Shown here one piece after another: positions 32,088-41,167 of a stretch of 53,545 nt of DNA. Under the pieces are notes generated by a model, which saw only the letters and a program-made list of their open reading frames with translations, was not told the DNA's origin and searched no databases. Within the stretch, counting starts at the first letter, position 1. The number at the start of each line of letters is the position of its first letter. Where the stretch lies: positions 1 to 53,545 of IMG/VR virus record IMGVR_UViG_3300001533_001828; one strand, given 5' to 3'. The translations under genes were made by a program, and so were the position numbers. This DNA comes from a virus.

Positions 32088-33140
32088 ATGTTTGGATCAT
32101 ATTCTTATCACGAGATAATTAGGAAAACTATTATATCTTTTGGTACGCTTTTTAATACAATCACCATTAAGCATAAAAAGCAAAATGGTGAGATTCATAG
32201 TGTTATGGAAGTTCCTATTGCATATGGTCCAGTAGAGAAGTTTTTAGCTAGATTAGAACAAAAACCAGATTTAAGAAATAGAGTTGCCATTGTTTTGCCA
32301 AGAATGTCATTTGAAATGACATCAATACAATATGATAGCTCAAGAAAAGTTTCAACAATGCAAACTTTTAACGCTGTAAATGTTTCTGGAGAAAAGTCTG
32401 CAAGAAAAGTTTTTATGCCTGTTCCATATAACATAGGATTTAGGCTTTCTATAATGGCTCAATATAATGAAGATGCGATTCAAATTGTTGAACAAATACT
32501 TCCATTTTTCCAACCATCTTTTAATTTAACTGTAGATTTGGTGGAATCAATTGGAGAAAAAAGAGACATACCAATGGTATTAAATAGTGTATCTTTTGAA
32601 GATAATTACGATTCTGGATACGAAGAAAAAAGAGTAGTAATTTATAATTTAGATTTTATAGCTAAAACTTATTTGTTTGGTCCTATTGATAATTCTACTA
32701 GTGGATTAATTAAGAAAGTACAAGTTGATTATTATACAAATACAAATACCAAAAATGCATCAAGACAATTAAGATATAAAGTAGAACCAAGGGCAATACA
32801 AGATTATAATAATGATGAGACTACATTTATAACATCAGATATTTCTACAGAAAAAACGCAGTTTGAAGTAAATGATACATCTACTTTAGTTTTGAATTCA
32901 TATATACAAATTAATGATGAGGTTATGTTTATAAAAGGTATTGAGGGAAATGTATTACTTGTAAATAGAGCACAAGAAGATTCATTAATAGATAATCACA
33001 TAAATGGTTCAAAAGTTAATGTTATAAATTCTACAGATGATGCTTTAGTGGAAGTTGGTGATGATTTTGGTTTTAGTGAATATCGTTATGACTTTGGTGA
33101 TGGAAAAATATATAGTCCAACTAAAGGTGTTGATGTATGA
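32088..33140 (+). CDS. 15: gp15, tail terminator and sheath stabiliser
   Basis: The start MFGSYSYHEIIRKTIISFGT and the segment VMEVPIAYGPVEKFLARLEQ (residues about 38-57), then RVAIVLPRMSFEMTSIQYDS, are characteristic of T4-type gp15. gp15 is a hexameric cap on the finished tail that joins the neck. T4 gp15 is 272 aa; the 350-aa product has an added C-terminal domain (about 255-325) with the pattern FEVNDTSTLV...INDEVMFI...RAQEDS...H, a module also seen in gp7 and the DUF4815 protein. Its stop overlaps gene 16 as ATGA. Confidence 0.92.
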   Translation: MFGSYSYHEIIRKTIISFGTLFNTITIKHKKQNGEIHSVMEVPIAYGPVEKFLARLEQKPDLRNRVAIVLPRMSFEMTSIQYDSSRKVSTMQTFNAVNVSGEKSARKVFMPVPYNIGFRLSIMAQYNEDAIQIVEQILPFFQPSFNLTVDLVESIGEKRDIPMVLNSVSFEDNYDSGYEEKRVVIYNLDFIAKTYLFGPIDNSTSGLIKKVQVDYYTNTNTKNASRQLRYKVEPRAIQDYNNDETTFITSDISTEKTQFEVNDTSTLVLNSYIQINDEVMFIKGIEGNVLLVNRAQEDSLIDNHINGSKVNVINSTDDALVEVGDDFGFSEYRYDFGDGKIYSPTKGVDV

Positions 33141-33577
33141 GTAAAGAATTTGAAAAAATAAATGAAACTTTAGATATTGAACCAACTTCAGTAGTGAAAG
33201 AAATTATTAAAGATACAAAAAAAGAAATTAAAAAAATTGAAAATTTAAAAAATAAAGAAGAACCGGAAATTGATTATGAATATGTTAGGGGAACACTTTA
33301 TAGTTTAATTGAAAAAGGTCAAGAGGCTGCATCTAGTTTATTGGAACTTGCACAAGATGGTCAGCAACCAAGAGCTTATGAAGTATTTGGACAATTAATA
33401 AAAAATGTTGCAGATTCTACTGATAAATTAATGGATATACACCAAAAAATGAAAGAATTAAAAAAAGAAGATTCAAATAATCCGAAAAGCGTCACAAATG
33501 CTCTTTTTGTTGGATCAACAGCAGAACTTCAAAAACTTTTAAAAAATGGACTCCCATCTTCAGATAATTCTAAATAG
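33137..33577 (+). CDS. 16: gp16, small terminase subunit
   Basis: The 146-aa length and position between 15 and 17 fit T4 gp16 (164 aa). The protein is largely helical, with a charged N-terminal helix (KEIIKDTKKEIKKIENLKNK) and a central core YVRGTLYSLIEKGQEAASSL, LELAQDGQQPRAYEVFGQLI. The conserved C-terminal segment is NALFVGSTAELQKLLKNG. gp16 rings recognise viral DNA and stimulate the gp17 motor. The start overlaps the gp15 stop. A small gene (33593) is interposed before gene 17, unlike in T4. Confidence 0.88.
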   Translation: MSKEFEKINETLDIEPTSVVKEIIKDTKKEIKKIENLKNKEEPEIDYEYVRGTLYSLIEKGQEAASSLLELAQDGQQPRAYEVFGQLIKNVADSTDKLMDIHQKMKELKKEDSNNPKSVTNALFVGSTAELQKLLKNGLPSSDNSK

Positions 33578-33592
33578 TTTAAAAAAGAAGAA

Positions 33593-34462
33593 ATGAAAAC
33601 TTTTAAATCTTTTTTATCAGAAGCAAGAAAATCTAAAGATTATTCTCTTCGTGATTGGTTTTCTAAAAGTAAATCTTCGGATGGAACTCCTGGTTGGGTG
33701 CAACTAGGAGGAAAGTATGCAGGAAATCCTTGCGCTAAGCAACCAGGACAAACCACAAAGCCAAAATGTGGTAGTTCAAAAATGGCTTCAGAAATGAGTA
33801 AAGAAGAAGAAGATTCTGCAGCAAGAAGAAAAAGAAAAAAAGATCCAAACCCAGAAAGATCAGGAAAAGCAAAATTTGTAGCAACTGAAGAAAAGAAAGA
33901 TCATGAGTACTCTATGGCTCGTTCTGAATTGAAAATAATTGACAATGCAAGTAAGCGTCTAAAGAAAAAAATGGGTAAATCTGGTGAGGGTAATTTGAGA
34001 TCTTGGGTACAATCAAAAATAACTAAAGCAGCGGATTATATAGATACTGCTGCAGATTATGTAACCAATGAAGAAAAGGATGCTTGCTACCATAAAGTAA
34101 AATCTCGTTACAAAATTTGGCCAAGTGCTTATGCTTCCGGTGCTCTTGTTAAATGCCGTAAAGTTGGTGCTAAAAAATGGGGAAGTAAAACAAAAAATGA
34201 AGAATATTTAGAAGATAATTTAATTGAAAAATATTTAAGAATTCAAACTCGTGGAACTACATATACAATAATTTTGAATTGGAGAGGAAAAAATATAACA
34301 TCTCAGATGTTTTTTCAGAAATTTACTAGACCAACAAAAGAAGAAATAAGAAAAGAAATTAATAAAATTTATCCTGGATCTATAGTTTTATATTATTACC
34401 CATCAGCACAGGATCCAACTAAACCATTACTTTTTACTGGAGATGCTAACGGACTTAAATAA
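33593..34462 (+). CDS. DUF5872-like protein with capsid-targeting N-terminus, 289 aa
   Basis: The N-terminal ten residues, MKTFKSFLSE, closely match the capsid-targeting sequence of T4 internal proteins (MKTYQEFIAE in IPII/IPIII, from memory). They end in L-S-E before Ala, the consensus cut site of the gp21 prohead protease. Next comes DYSLRDWFSKSKSSDGTPGW, then QLGGKYAGNPCAKQPGQTTK and KPKCGSSKM (residues about 39-64), a Lys-rich linker, and YHKVKSRYKIWPSAYASGAL with VKCRKVGAKKWG (about 164-195), a DUF5872-type pattern with possible Cys-based metal sites. The basic protein may be packaged in the head and injected. An earlier role in head assembly is another possibility. Confidence 0.82.
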   Translation: MKTFKSFLSEARKSKDYSLRDWFSKSKSSDGTPGWVQLGGKYAGNPCAKQPGQTTKPKCGSSKMASEMSKEEEDSAARRKRKKDPNPERSGKAKFVATEEKKDHEYSMARSELKIIDNASKRLKKKMGKSGEGNLRSWVQSKITKAADYIDTAADYVTNEEKDACYHKVKSRYKIWPSAYASGALVKCRKVGAKKWGSKTKNEEYLEDNLIEKYLRIQTRGTTYTIILNWRGKNITSQMFFQKFTRPTKEEIRKEINKIYPGSIVLYYYPSAQDPTKPLLFTGDANGLK

Positions 34463-34494
34463 TTTTAATTTAGATTTGGTTAAGGAAAATAAAT

Positions 34495-36144
34495 ATGAGT
34501 AGTGATCAGTATCTTGGGAACCCTTTGCTTAAAAAAGCAAATACTCCCATAGAATTTACAGAGGAACAAATAAAACAATTTATATTATGTAAGAATGATC
34601 CTGTATATTTTGCCAAAAATTATATAAAAATTGTTTCGCTTGATCATGGTTTAGTGCCATTTAAAATGTATAAGTTCCAAGAAAAACTTATCAATAATTT
34701 CCATGATCACAGATTCAACATTTGTAAAATGCCCCGACAGTCTGGTAAATCTACCACTGTCGTTGCTTATTTGCTACATTATGCGCTATTTAATGATAAT
34801 GTCAATATTGCGATTCTTGCTAATAAAGCATCTACTGCTAGAGACCTTCTTGGAAGACTTCAATTAGCTTATGAAAATTTACCAAAGTGGATGCAACAAG
34901 GTGTTTTAATATGGAATAAAGGGTCTTTAGAGTTGGAAAATGGATCAAGAATATTAGCAGCATCTACTTCAGCTTCTGCAGTTCGTGGTGGATCTTATAA
35001 TGTAATATTTCTTGATGAGTTTGCATTTGTACCAAATCATATTGCTGATGAATTTTTTAGCTCAGTTTATCCGACAATATCATCTGGTCAATCTACAAAA
35101 CTAATAATTGTTTCAACCCCACACGGGATGAATCATTTTTATAAAATTTGGCATGATGCAGAAAGAAAAAAGAATCAATATATTCCAACAGATGTTCATT
35201 GGTCTGAAGTTCCAGGAAGGAATGAAGAATGGAAAAAACAAACCATAGAAAATACAAGCGAACAACAATTTCAGGTAGAATTTGAATGTGAATTTCTTGG
35301 GTCTGTAGGAACTTTAATAAATCCATCAAAATTAAAATCTTTAGTGTATGATGAACCATTAAGAAAAAATGCTGGTTTGGATGTATATGAAAATCCAATA
35401 GATGATCATACTTACATTATGACTGTAGATGTTTCTAGAGGGACAAATAACGACTATTCTGCTTTTATTGTATTTGATATTTCATCATTTCCTTATAAAA
35501 TAGTAGCAAAATATAGAAACAATGAAATAAAACCAATGCTTTTTCCAAACATAATAATGGATGTTGCTAATGCATATCATAAAGCATTTGTTTTAGCAGA
35601 AGTAAATGATATAGGTGAACAAGTAACTAGTATTCTTCATTTTGATTTAGAATATGATAATATTTTAATGTGTGCTATGAGGGGAAGAGCTGGACAACTT
35701 GTTGGTCAAGGGTTTTCTGGTAAAAAAACCCAACTTGGAGTAAAAATGTCAAAGACTGTTAAAAAAATTGGATGTTCAAATTTAAAAACAATAATTGAAG
35801 ATGATAAGTTAATCTTCAATGATTATGAAATTATTAGTGAGCTTACTACTTTTATTCAAAAAAATCATTCATTTGAAGCAGAAGAGGGTTGTAATGACGA
35901 CCTTGTTATGTGTTTGGTCATATTTTCTTGGTTAATTGTTCAAGATTATTTCAAAGAAATGACCGATAATGATGTAAGAAAAAGAATATATGAGGACCAA
36001 AAAGAACAAATAGAACAAGATATGTCTCCATTTGGCTTTATCGTTGATGGAATGGATGAGGAAAGAACGTTTGTTGATATGGATGGAGACAGATGGTTTA
36101 CTGATGAATACGGAGATGTTTCTTACATGTGGGAATATAGATAA
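34495..36144 (+). CDS. 17: gp17, large terminase subunit (ATPase-nuclease)
   Basis: The motor that pumps and cuts DNA. Visible motifs are the Walker A PRQSGKST (residues 80-87), the Walker B VIFLDEFAF (about 170-178) and the nuclease acidic motif TVDVSRGTNNDYSAF (about 308-322). The late acidic CNDDLVM (about 465) probably closes the RNase-H-like active site. At 549 aa it is shorter than T4 gp17 (610 aa) but complete. The C-terminus is acidic and aromatic (DGDRWFTDEYGDVSYMWEYR). It follows the interposed DUF5872-like gene after 32 bases. Confidence 0.95.
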   Translation: MSSDQYLGNPLLKKANTPIEFTEEQIKQFILCKNDPVYFAKNYIKIVSLDHGLVPFKMYKFQEKLINNFHDHRFNICKMPRQSGKSTTVVAYLLHYALFNDNVNIAILANKASTARDLLGRLQLAYENLPKWMQQGVLIWNKGSLELENGSRILAASTSASAVRGGSYNVIFLDEFAFVPNHIADEFFSSVYPTISSGQSTKLIIVSTPHGMNHFYKIWHDAERKKNQYIPTDVHWSEVPGRNEEWKKQTIENTSEQQFQVEFECEFLGSVGTLINPSKLKSLVYDEPLRKNAGLDVYENPIDDHTYIMTVDVSRGTNNDYSAFIVFDISSFPYKIVAKYRNNEIKPMLFPNIIMDVANAYHKAFVLAEVNDIGEQVTSILHFDLEYDNILMCAMRGRAGQLVGQGFSGKKTQLGVKMSKTVKKIGCSNLKTIIEDDKLIFNDYEIISELTTFIQKNHSFEAEEGCNDDLVMCLVIFSWLIVQDYFKEMTDNDVRKRIYEDQKEQIEQDMSPFGFIVDGMDEERTFVDMDGDRWFTDEYGDVSYMWEYR

Positions 36145-36155
36145 AAATAGCATTT

Positions 36156-36163
36156 TATAAATA
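36156..36163 (+). promoter_or_regulatory. Late promoter motif before gene 18
   Basis: An exact TATAAATA lies 12 bases after the gene 17 stop and 37 bases before the gene 18 ATG. The leader contains an AGAGGG-type ribosome binding site (about 36189-36194). This would give gene 18 strong late expression. Confidence 0.75.
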
Positions 36164-36200
36164 ATATTAGACTAAATGAAACTTCTTTAGAGGGAAAGAC

Positions 36201-38588
36201 ATGTCGCTAAATTTAGTATCTCCGGGAGTCAAAACAAGAGAAGTTGACTTAACAATTGGAGGAGTAACTGCATCTAATGAGCAAATCGGTGCAATTGCTG
36301 GCCCATTTGAAAAGGGGCCTATCAATTTTCCAATTTTGATAGAAAATGAGCAAGATTTATTAAGAGTTTTCGGAAAACCAATATCTACAGATGCACAATA
36401 CGAATATTGGATGAGTGCATCATCCTTTCTCTCTTATGGTGGTATTTTAAGAGTTATTAGATGTGATGGAGATACTCTTAATAATGCAAACTCCGGAGTT
36501 GCATCATCTTCAACTACTGTTCAAATTAATTCTTACGAAGATTACGTAAATAATCACCAAACATCAACTGATTGGTATTATTCTGCAAAAAACCCAGGAA
36601 GATGGGCAAATGAATTAAAAGTATGTGTCATTGATAATTTTGCAGACCAAACAATATCTGGTGTTTCTACTTCTGGATTATCTGTTGGTTTGGGAGTAAC
36701 ACAATCAATTAGCGGAAGAGTTGTTGCTGGTTCCGGAACTACATCTTCGTCTGAAGGATTTATTAGAGGTGTTATTACTGGACTTGGTGTAAGTGAAATA
36801 TATGTAAAAGTTACTGATAGAGTATCTACAGCAGGAACTTCATACTCTACTGATTATATTGAAGGTGGTACATATGAATTTAAAGTTCCAGAGGTAACTT
36901 CATCAACAACCACTGTTGGGGTTGCTACAACATCTGGTTTCCTTAGTGAAATATATGACGTTTCAATTACTGGAATTGTTACCACAGGAATTCAACTTGG
37001 AGACATAGTTTCTGGAACAAGTGTTTCTGCTGGAACAACTGTTGTATCTATTGGTGCAAGTACAATTTATGTTGATAAGGCAATTACTGCTGGAATAGGA
37101 ACAACAACTTTCACATTTACTAGAAGTACAAGCACAACTTCAATTTCAAATCCAATTGAAGTTGTAACAACTTCCGGATTAACAACATCAACTATTGGTT
37201 CTTCTTCAGTTGTTATTGGAGATTGGTACAATCAGCAAACTCTAGGATTAACAAATACTACAATATATTGGAAATCTATTGCAGAAAAACCAAAAACATC
37301 AGAGTATGCAACTCAAAGAAATTCTAAAAATGATGAAATTCATATTGTCGTTGTAGATGATACTGGATCAGTAACTGGAGTTTCTGGAAATATCGTAGAA
37401 AAGCATACATATCTATCTAAATCTTTAGACGGAAAACTTTCACCATCAGAATCTGTTTATTATAAAGATTACATTGCAAGAAATTCTGAATATGTTTTCG
37501 CTGGATATTCTCCAACTGGGGAGTCCTCTGGAATTGTCGGTACTTCTTCAAGTATTGCATTTACAACAACTGGTGTTGGAAACTGGGGAGCAAATGCACA
37601 AAATGTTACTTTTTCTGTTTTAGGAAATCAAATTTATAATTTAACAGGTGGTGAAAATTATACTTCTTCTGGTGGTTATTCTGCTAGTAATTCAGATGTA
37701 TTATCATCTTATGAGTATATAAGAAATCCAACAGAATATCAAATTAATTTCTTGATTAATGGTCCTTCTGGCGGAAATGCTATTTATGATGCACAAGCAA
37801 AAGCTAATAAGTTAATTGAAATTGCAAATGAAAGAAAAGATTGCATTGCTTGCATTTCTCCTTACAGACAAGGGGTAGTAAATATAACAAATTCTGATAC
37901 TCAAACTACAAATGTTATTAGTTTCTTTGATCCTCTAACATCTTCTTCTTATGCAGTTTTTGATACTGGATACAAATATACATTTGATAGATTTAATAAT
38001 GAGTTTAGATATATTCCCTGCAATGCTGATATTGCAGGTCTAATGGCTAGAACATCAATAAATCAATTCTCTTGGTTCTCTCCTGCAGGTTCTGCAAGAG
38101 GGGCAATCAATGGAGCAGTAAAACTAGCATATAATCCCTCACAAGGACAAAGAGATCTTTTATATCCAAAGAGAATTAATCCTATTATATTCTCACCTGG
38201 TTCTGGAATTATTTTATTTGGAGACAAAACAGCTCTTAGTTATGCATCTGCATTTGATAGAATTAACGTTCGTCGTTTATTCTTAACAATTGAATCTACA
38301 GTTGAAAGAGCAGCAAGAGCACAGTTATTTGAATTTAATGATGTAATAACAAGGACAAATTTTATTAATATTATTGAGCCATTCCTTCGTGACATTAAAT
38401 CAAAGAGAGGTATTACCGATTTCTTAGTTATTTGTGATGAAACAAATAATACTCCAGATATTATTGATTCTAATCAATTTAGAGCTGATATTTTTGTTAA
38501 ACCTGCAAGATCAATTAACTTCATAGGACTTACCTTTGTCGCAACTCGTACAGGAGTAAGTTTTGAAGAAGTTGTTGGAAACGTTTAA
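36201..38588 (+). CDS. 18: gp18, tail sheath protein with surface insertion
   Basis: The start SLNLVSPGVKTREVDLTIGG and the C-terminal region (SINQFSWFSPAGSARGAING, INVRRLFLTIESTVERAARA, KSKRGITDFLVICDETNNTP) are typical of T4-type sheath proteins. Hexameric rings of gp18 contract to drive the tube into the host. At 795 aa it exceeds T4 gp18 (659 aa). A Ser/Thr/Gly-rich stretch, about residues 150-330, contains a separate module (ITGIVTTGIQLGDIVSGTSV then GIGTTTFTF) and probably forms a domain on the outer sheath surface. A late promoter precedes it. Confidence 0.93.
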   Translation: MSLNLVSPGVKTREVDLTIGGVTASNEQIGAIAGPFEKGPINFPILIENEQDLLRVFGKPISTDAQYEYWMSASSFLSYGGILRVIRCDGDTLNNANSGVASSSTTVQINSYEDYVNNHQTSTDWYYSAKNPGRWANELKVCVIDNFADQTISGVSTSGLSVGLGVTQSISGRVVAGSGTTSSSEGFIRGVITGLGVSEIYVKVTDRVSTAGTSYSTDYIEGGTYEFKVPEVTSSTTTVGVATTSGFLSEIYDVSITGIVTTGIQLGDIVSGTSVSAGTTVVSIGASTIYVDKAITAGIGTTTFTFTRSTSTTSISNPIEVVTTSGLTTSTIGSSSVVIGDWYNQQTLGLTNTTIYWKSIAEKPKTSEYATQRNSKNDEIHIVVVDDTGSVTGVSGNIVEKHTYLSKSLDGKLSPSESVYYKDYIARNSEYVFAGYSPTGESSGIVGTSSSIAFTTTGVGNWGANAQNVTFSVLGNQIYNLTGGENYTSSGGYSASNSDVLSSYEYIRNPTEYQINFLINGPSGGNAIYDAQAKANKLIEIANERKDCIACISPYRQGVVNITNSDTQTTNVISFFDPLTSSSYAVFDTGYKYTFDRFNNEFRYIPCNADIAGLMARTSINQFSWFSPAGSARGAINGAVKLAYNPSQGQRDLLYPKRINPIIFSPGSGIILFGDKTALSYASAFDRINVRRLFLTIESTVERAARAQLFEFNDVITRTNFINIIEPFLRDIKSKRGITDFLVICDETNNTPDIIDSNQFRADIFVKPARSINFIGLTFVATRTGVSFEEVVGNV

Positions 38589-38607
38589 TTCCTAGAGGTA
38601 ATCCAAA

Positions 38608-39249
38608 ATGGCTAACATCAACCCAATAAAAACAAATCAAAGAACATTAGATACCTTTAAAGGTAAAATGATTGGAGGTGGGGCAAGATCAAATTTATTT
38701 GAATGTGAATTATTTTTTCCAGATGATGTATTTTCTGCAGGAGTAACAAAAGATCAAATTTCCGACAAAACTAGATTTTTGGTAAAGTCTGCAAACCTTC
38801 CAGCTTCTAATATTAATGTAATTAGTGTTCCATTTAGAGGAAGAAATTTAAAGGTTGCTGGGGACAGAACTTTTGATCCTTGGACAATTACTGTCATTAA
38901 TGATGCTGATTTTTCGATAAGAACTGCATTTGAAAGATGGATGAATTTAATTAATAAGCACGAAGATAATGCAGGTAAAACAAATCCAAATGATTATCAA
39001 CAAGATGTTTTTGTAAGACAACTTGGTAGAGCCCAAACTAACGGATCATCACCAACATCAGATACTGATTTACCAGTTCTTAAACAATATAAGTTTTATG
39101 GTGTTTTCCCAACAGCAGTAAGTGCTATTGATATTTCTTACGATCTTGCTGATACAATTGAAGAATTTACTGTAGATCTTCAAGTTCAGTGGTGGGATGC
39201 TCTTGATTCTAATGGATCTACTCAACTTGGTACAAATCAAACAGCATAA
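38608..39249 (+). CDS. 19: gp19, tail tube protein
   Basis: The 213-aa product contains the tube signature FLVKSANLPASNINVISVPF, GRNLKVAGDRTFDPWTITVI and AFERWMNLINKHEDN (residues about 53-118), matching T4 gp19 (163 aa) in order. The closing strand EEFTVDLQVQWWDA is also typical. It forms the hexameric rings of the inner tube through which DNA passes. GAGGTAA (38594-38600) precedes ATG 38608 at good spacing. The N-terminal extension of about 20 residues and a GSSPTSDTD loop account for the extra length. Confidence 0.94.
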   Translation: MANINPIKTNQRTLDTFKGKMIGGGARSNLFECELFFPDDVFSAGVTKDQISDKTRFLVKSANLPASNINVISVPFRGRNLKVAGDRTFDPWTITVINDADFSIRTAFERWMNLINKHEDNAGKTNPNDYQQDVFVRQLGRAQTNGSSPTSDTDLPVLKQYKFYGVFPTAVSAIDISYDLADTIEEFTVDLQVQWWDALDSNGSTQLGTNQTA

Positions 39250-39252
39250 ATA
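39245..39252 (+). promoter_or_regulatory. Late promoter variant before gene 20
   Basis: CATAAATA differs from TATAAATA only in the first base. It overlaps the gene 19 stop and lies 24 bases before ATG 39276. It is weaker evidence than the exact motifs. Confidence 0.45.
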
Positions 39253-39275
39253 GTAGAAAGTTTATTATTTTATTG

Positions 39276-40940
39276 ATGGCTAAATTATTTGGTTTTAAAA
39301 TACAAAAAACTGGAGATGAAAAATCCAAAAAGGATTTTATATCTCCAGTTCCCCCCAATGATGAAGATAAGTCAAATTTTTATGTAGAAAGTGGTTTTTT
39401 TGGCCAATATGTTGATATTGAAGGAGTATATAAGAACGAACAAGATTTAGTAAGAAGATATAGAGAAATGTCGCTCCATCCGGAGTGTGATAGTGCTATA
39501 GAAGACGTTGTAAATGAAGCGATAGTATCAGATTTAAATGATTCTCCAGTAGAAATAGAACTTTCAAATTTACCAGCTACAGATAAATTAAAAAGTATAA
39601 TAAGAGAAGAATTTAAGACAATAAAAGAAATTATGGACTTTGATAGAAAGTCCCACGAAATTTTTAGAAACTGGTATGTTGATGGTAGAATTTATTACCA
39701 CAAAGTAATTGATTTAAAAGATCCATCATCAGGAATTCAAGAAATAAGATATATTGACCCACTAAAAATTAAATTTATTAGAAAAGTAGAAAAAGATAAA
39801 TTAGATCAAAAATATTTTATATCTAATAAATTATCTAATAGTGTAGAAAATTACGATCATCCAGATATTGAAGAATACTATCTTTATGATCCAAATCCAA
39901 CTGTTAATATTGGTGCAACTTTTTCAAAAAGCAAAAAAACAGTTAAATTAACTAAAGATTCTATAACTTATATAACTTCTGGTCTTGTAGATAGAAATAG
40001 GCAAACTGTTTTATCATACTTACATAAAGCAATTAAAGCACTTAATCAGCTTCGTATGATTGAGGATTCTCTAGTCATCTACAGATTATCTAGAGCTCCT
40101 GAGCGTAGAATTTTCTACATTGATGTTGGTAATCTTCCCAAAATTAAGGCGGAGCAATATCTTCGTGATGTTATGAATCGTTATAGAAATAAGTTAGTCT
40201 ATAACGCAGATACGGGAGAAATCCGTGATGATAGAAAATATATGGCGATGTTAGAAGATTTTTGGCTTCCTAGACGTGAAGGAGGAAGAGGAACAGAAAT
40301 TACAACATTACCTGGCGGCCAAAATCTCGGAGAATTAGCAGATATTGAGTATTTTCAGAAAAAACTTTACAAATCTTTAAATGTTCCATCTAGTAGAATT
40401 GATGTTGGTGGTGGTGGATTTAACCTTGGACGTTCTTCAGAAATTTTAAGAGATGAACTAAAATTCACTAAGTTTGTTGGAAGACTTAGAAAAAGATTTT
40501 CTGAAGTTTTTAATGATATGTTAAAAACTCAACTTATATTAAAAAATATAGTAACTCCAGAAGACTGGGAAAAATTAAAAGAACATATTCAATATGATTA
40601 TGTTTATGATAATCATTTTTCAAATTTGAAAGAAAATGAATTATTAAATGACCAACTTGGAGTTGTTGCTGCAATGGAACCATACATTGGTAGATATTTT
40701 TCTGCAAAATATGTAAGAGAAAAGGTATTAAGACAATCAGATACAGAAATGATTGAAATAGATAAACAAATAGAAAAAGAAATAAAAGAAGGTATTATTC
40801 CAGACCCAAATCAGCAAATGGATATGACTGGAGAAACTGGTTCTAATGGATTTGATCTAGGGAAACCAATTATGGAACCAGATATTGAAAAAGATGGAGA
40901 TTCTACTCAGGCTGAAATGCCTAAAGGTGGAGAAATATAA
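39276..40940 (+). CDS. 20: gp20, portal vertex protein
   Basis: The start is at ATG 39276 (MAKLFGFKIQ); an in-frame TTG one codon earlier is unlikely. The 554-aa length is close to T4 gp20 (524 aa). Conserved portal segments include YREMSLHPECDSAIEDVVNE (about residues 63-82), HKAIKALNQLRMIEDSLVIY followed by RLSRAPERRIFYIDVGNLPK (about 248-290), LPGGQNLGELADIEYFQKKL and NVPSSRIDVGG. gp20 forms the twelve-part ring through which DNA enters and leaves, starts head assembly and docks gp17. Its end overlaps a late promoter for the prohead genes. Confidence 0.95.
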   Translation: MAKLFGFKIQKTGDEKSKKDFISPVPPNDEDKSNFYVESGFFGQYVDIEGVYKNEQDLVRRYREMSLHPECDSAIEDVVNEAIVSDLNDSPVEIELSNLPATDKLKSIIREEFKTIKEIMDFDRKSHEIFRNWYVDGRIYYHKVIDLKDPSSGIQEIRYIDPLKIKFIRKVEKDKLDQKYFISNKLSNSVENYDHPDIEEYYLYDPNPTVNIGATFSKSKKTVKLTKDSITYITSGLVDRNRQTVLSYLHKAIKALNQLRMIEDSLVIYRLSRAPERRIFYIDVGNLPKIKAEQYLRDVMNRYRNKLVYNADTGEIRDDRKYMAMLEDFWLPRREGGRGTEITTLPGGQNLGELADIEYFQKKLYKSLNVPSSRIDVGGGGFNLGRSSEILRDELKFTKFVGRLRKRFSEVFNDMLKTQLILKNIVTPEDWEKLKEHIQYDYVYDNHFSNLKENELLNDQLGVVAAMEPYIGRYFSAKYVREKVLRQSDTEMIEIDKQIEKEIKEGIIPDPNQQMDMTGETGSNGFDLGKPIMEPDIEKDGDSTQAEMPKGGEI

Positions 40941-40943
40941 ATA
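40936..40943 (+). promoter_or_regulatory. Late promoter motif overlapping the gene 20 stop
   Basis: An exact TATAAATA includes the TAA stop of gene 20 (40938-40940). The next ATG (40970) is 27 bases downstream, a usual late-leader distance. Confidence 0.7.
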
Positions 40944-40969
40944 ATATATAGTTGTTATATTTTATTAAA

Positions 40970-41167
40970 ATGGACGAATTAGTAGATATGATGGTTTCTG
41001 ATGAATCACCAACAAAAATATCCGACAAAATTAAAGAAATTCTTTTTTCAAAGAGTGCAGAAAGTATAGATGCTGCAAGACCATATGTTTCATCAAGTCT
41101 TTTTGGTGAAAATGAGTCAGAATTTGAAGATGAAAATGGGGAAGATTTTTCCGATGAGGAAGAATAA
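40970..41167 (+). CDS. 67: gp67-like prohead core protein, 65 aa
   Basis: The product starts MDELVDMMVSDESPTKISDK, has a helical middle with LFSKSAESIDAARPYVSSSL, and ends in a strongly acidic tail (SEFEDENGEDFSDEEE). T4 gp67 is a similarly small prohead core protein with an acidic C-terminus located directly after gene 20, so position, size and charge agree. Sequence similarity is too short to be decisive. The likely role is a minor scaffold component that is destroyed by the gp21 protease during maturation. The stop overlaps the next start as TAATG. Confidence 0.7.
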   Translation: MDELVDMMVSDESPTKISDKIKEILFSKSAESIDAARPYVSSSLFGENESEFEDENGEDFSDEEE

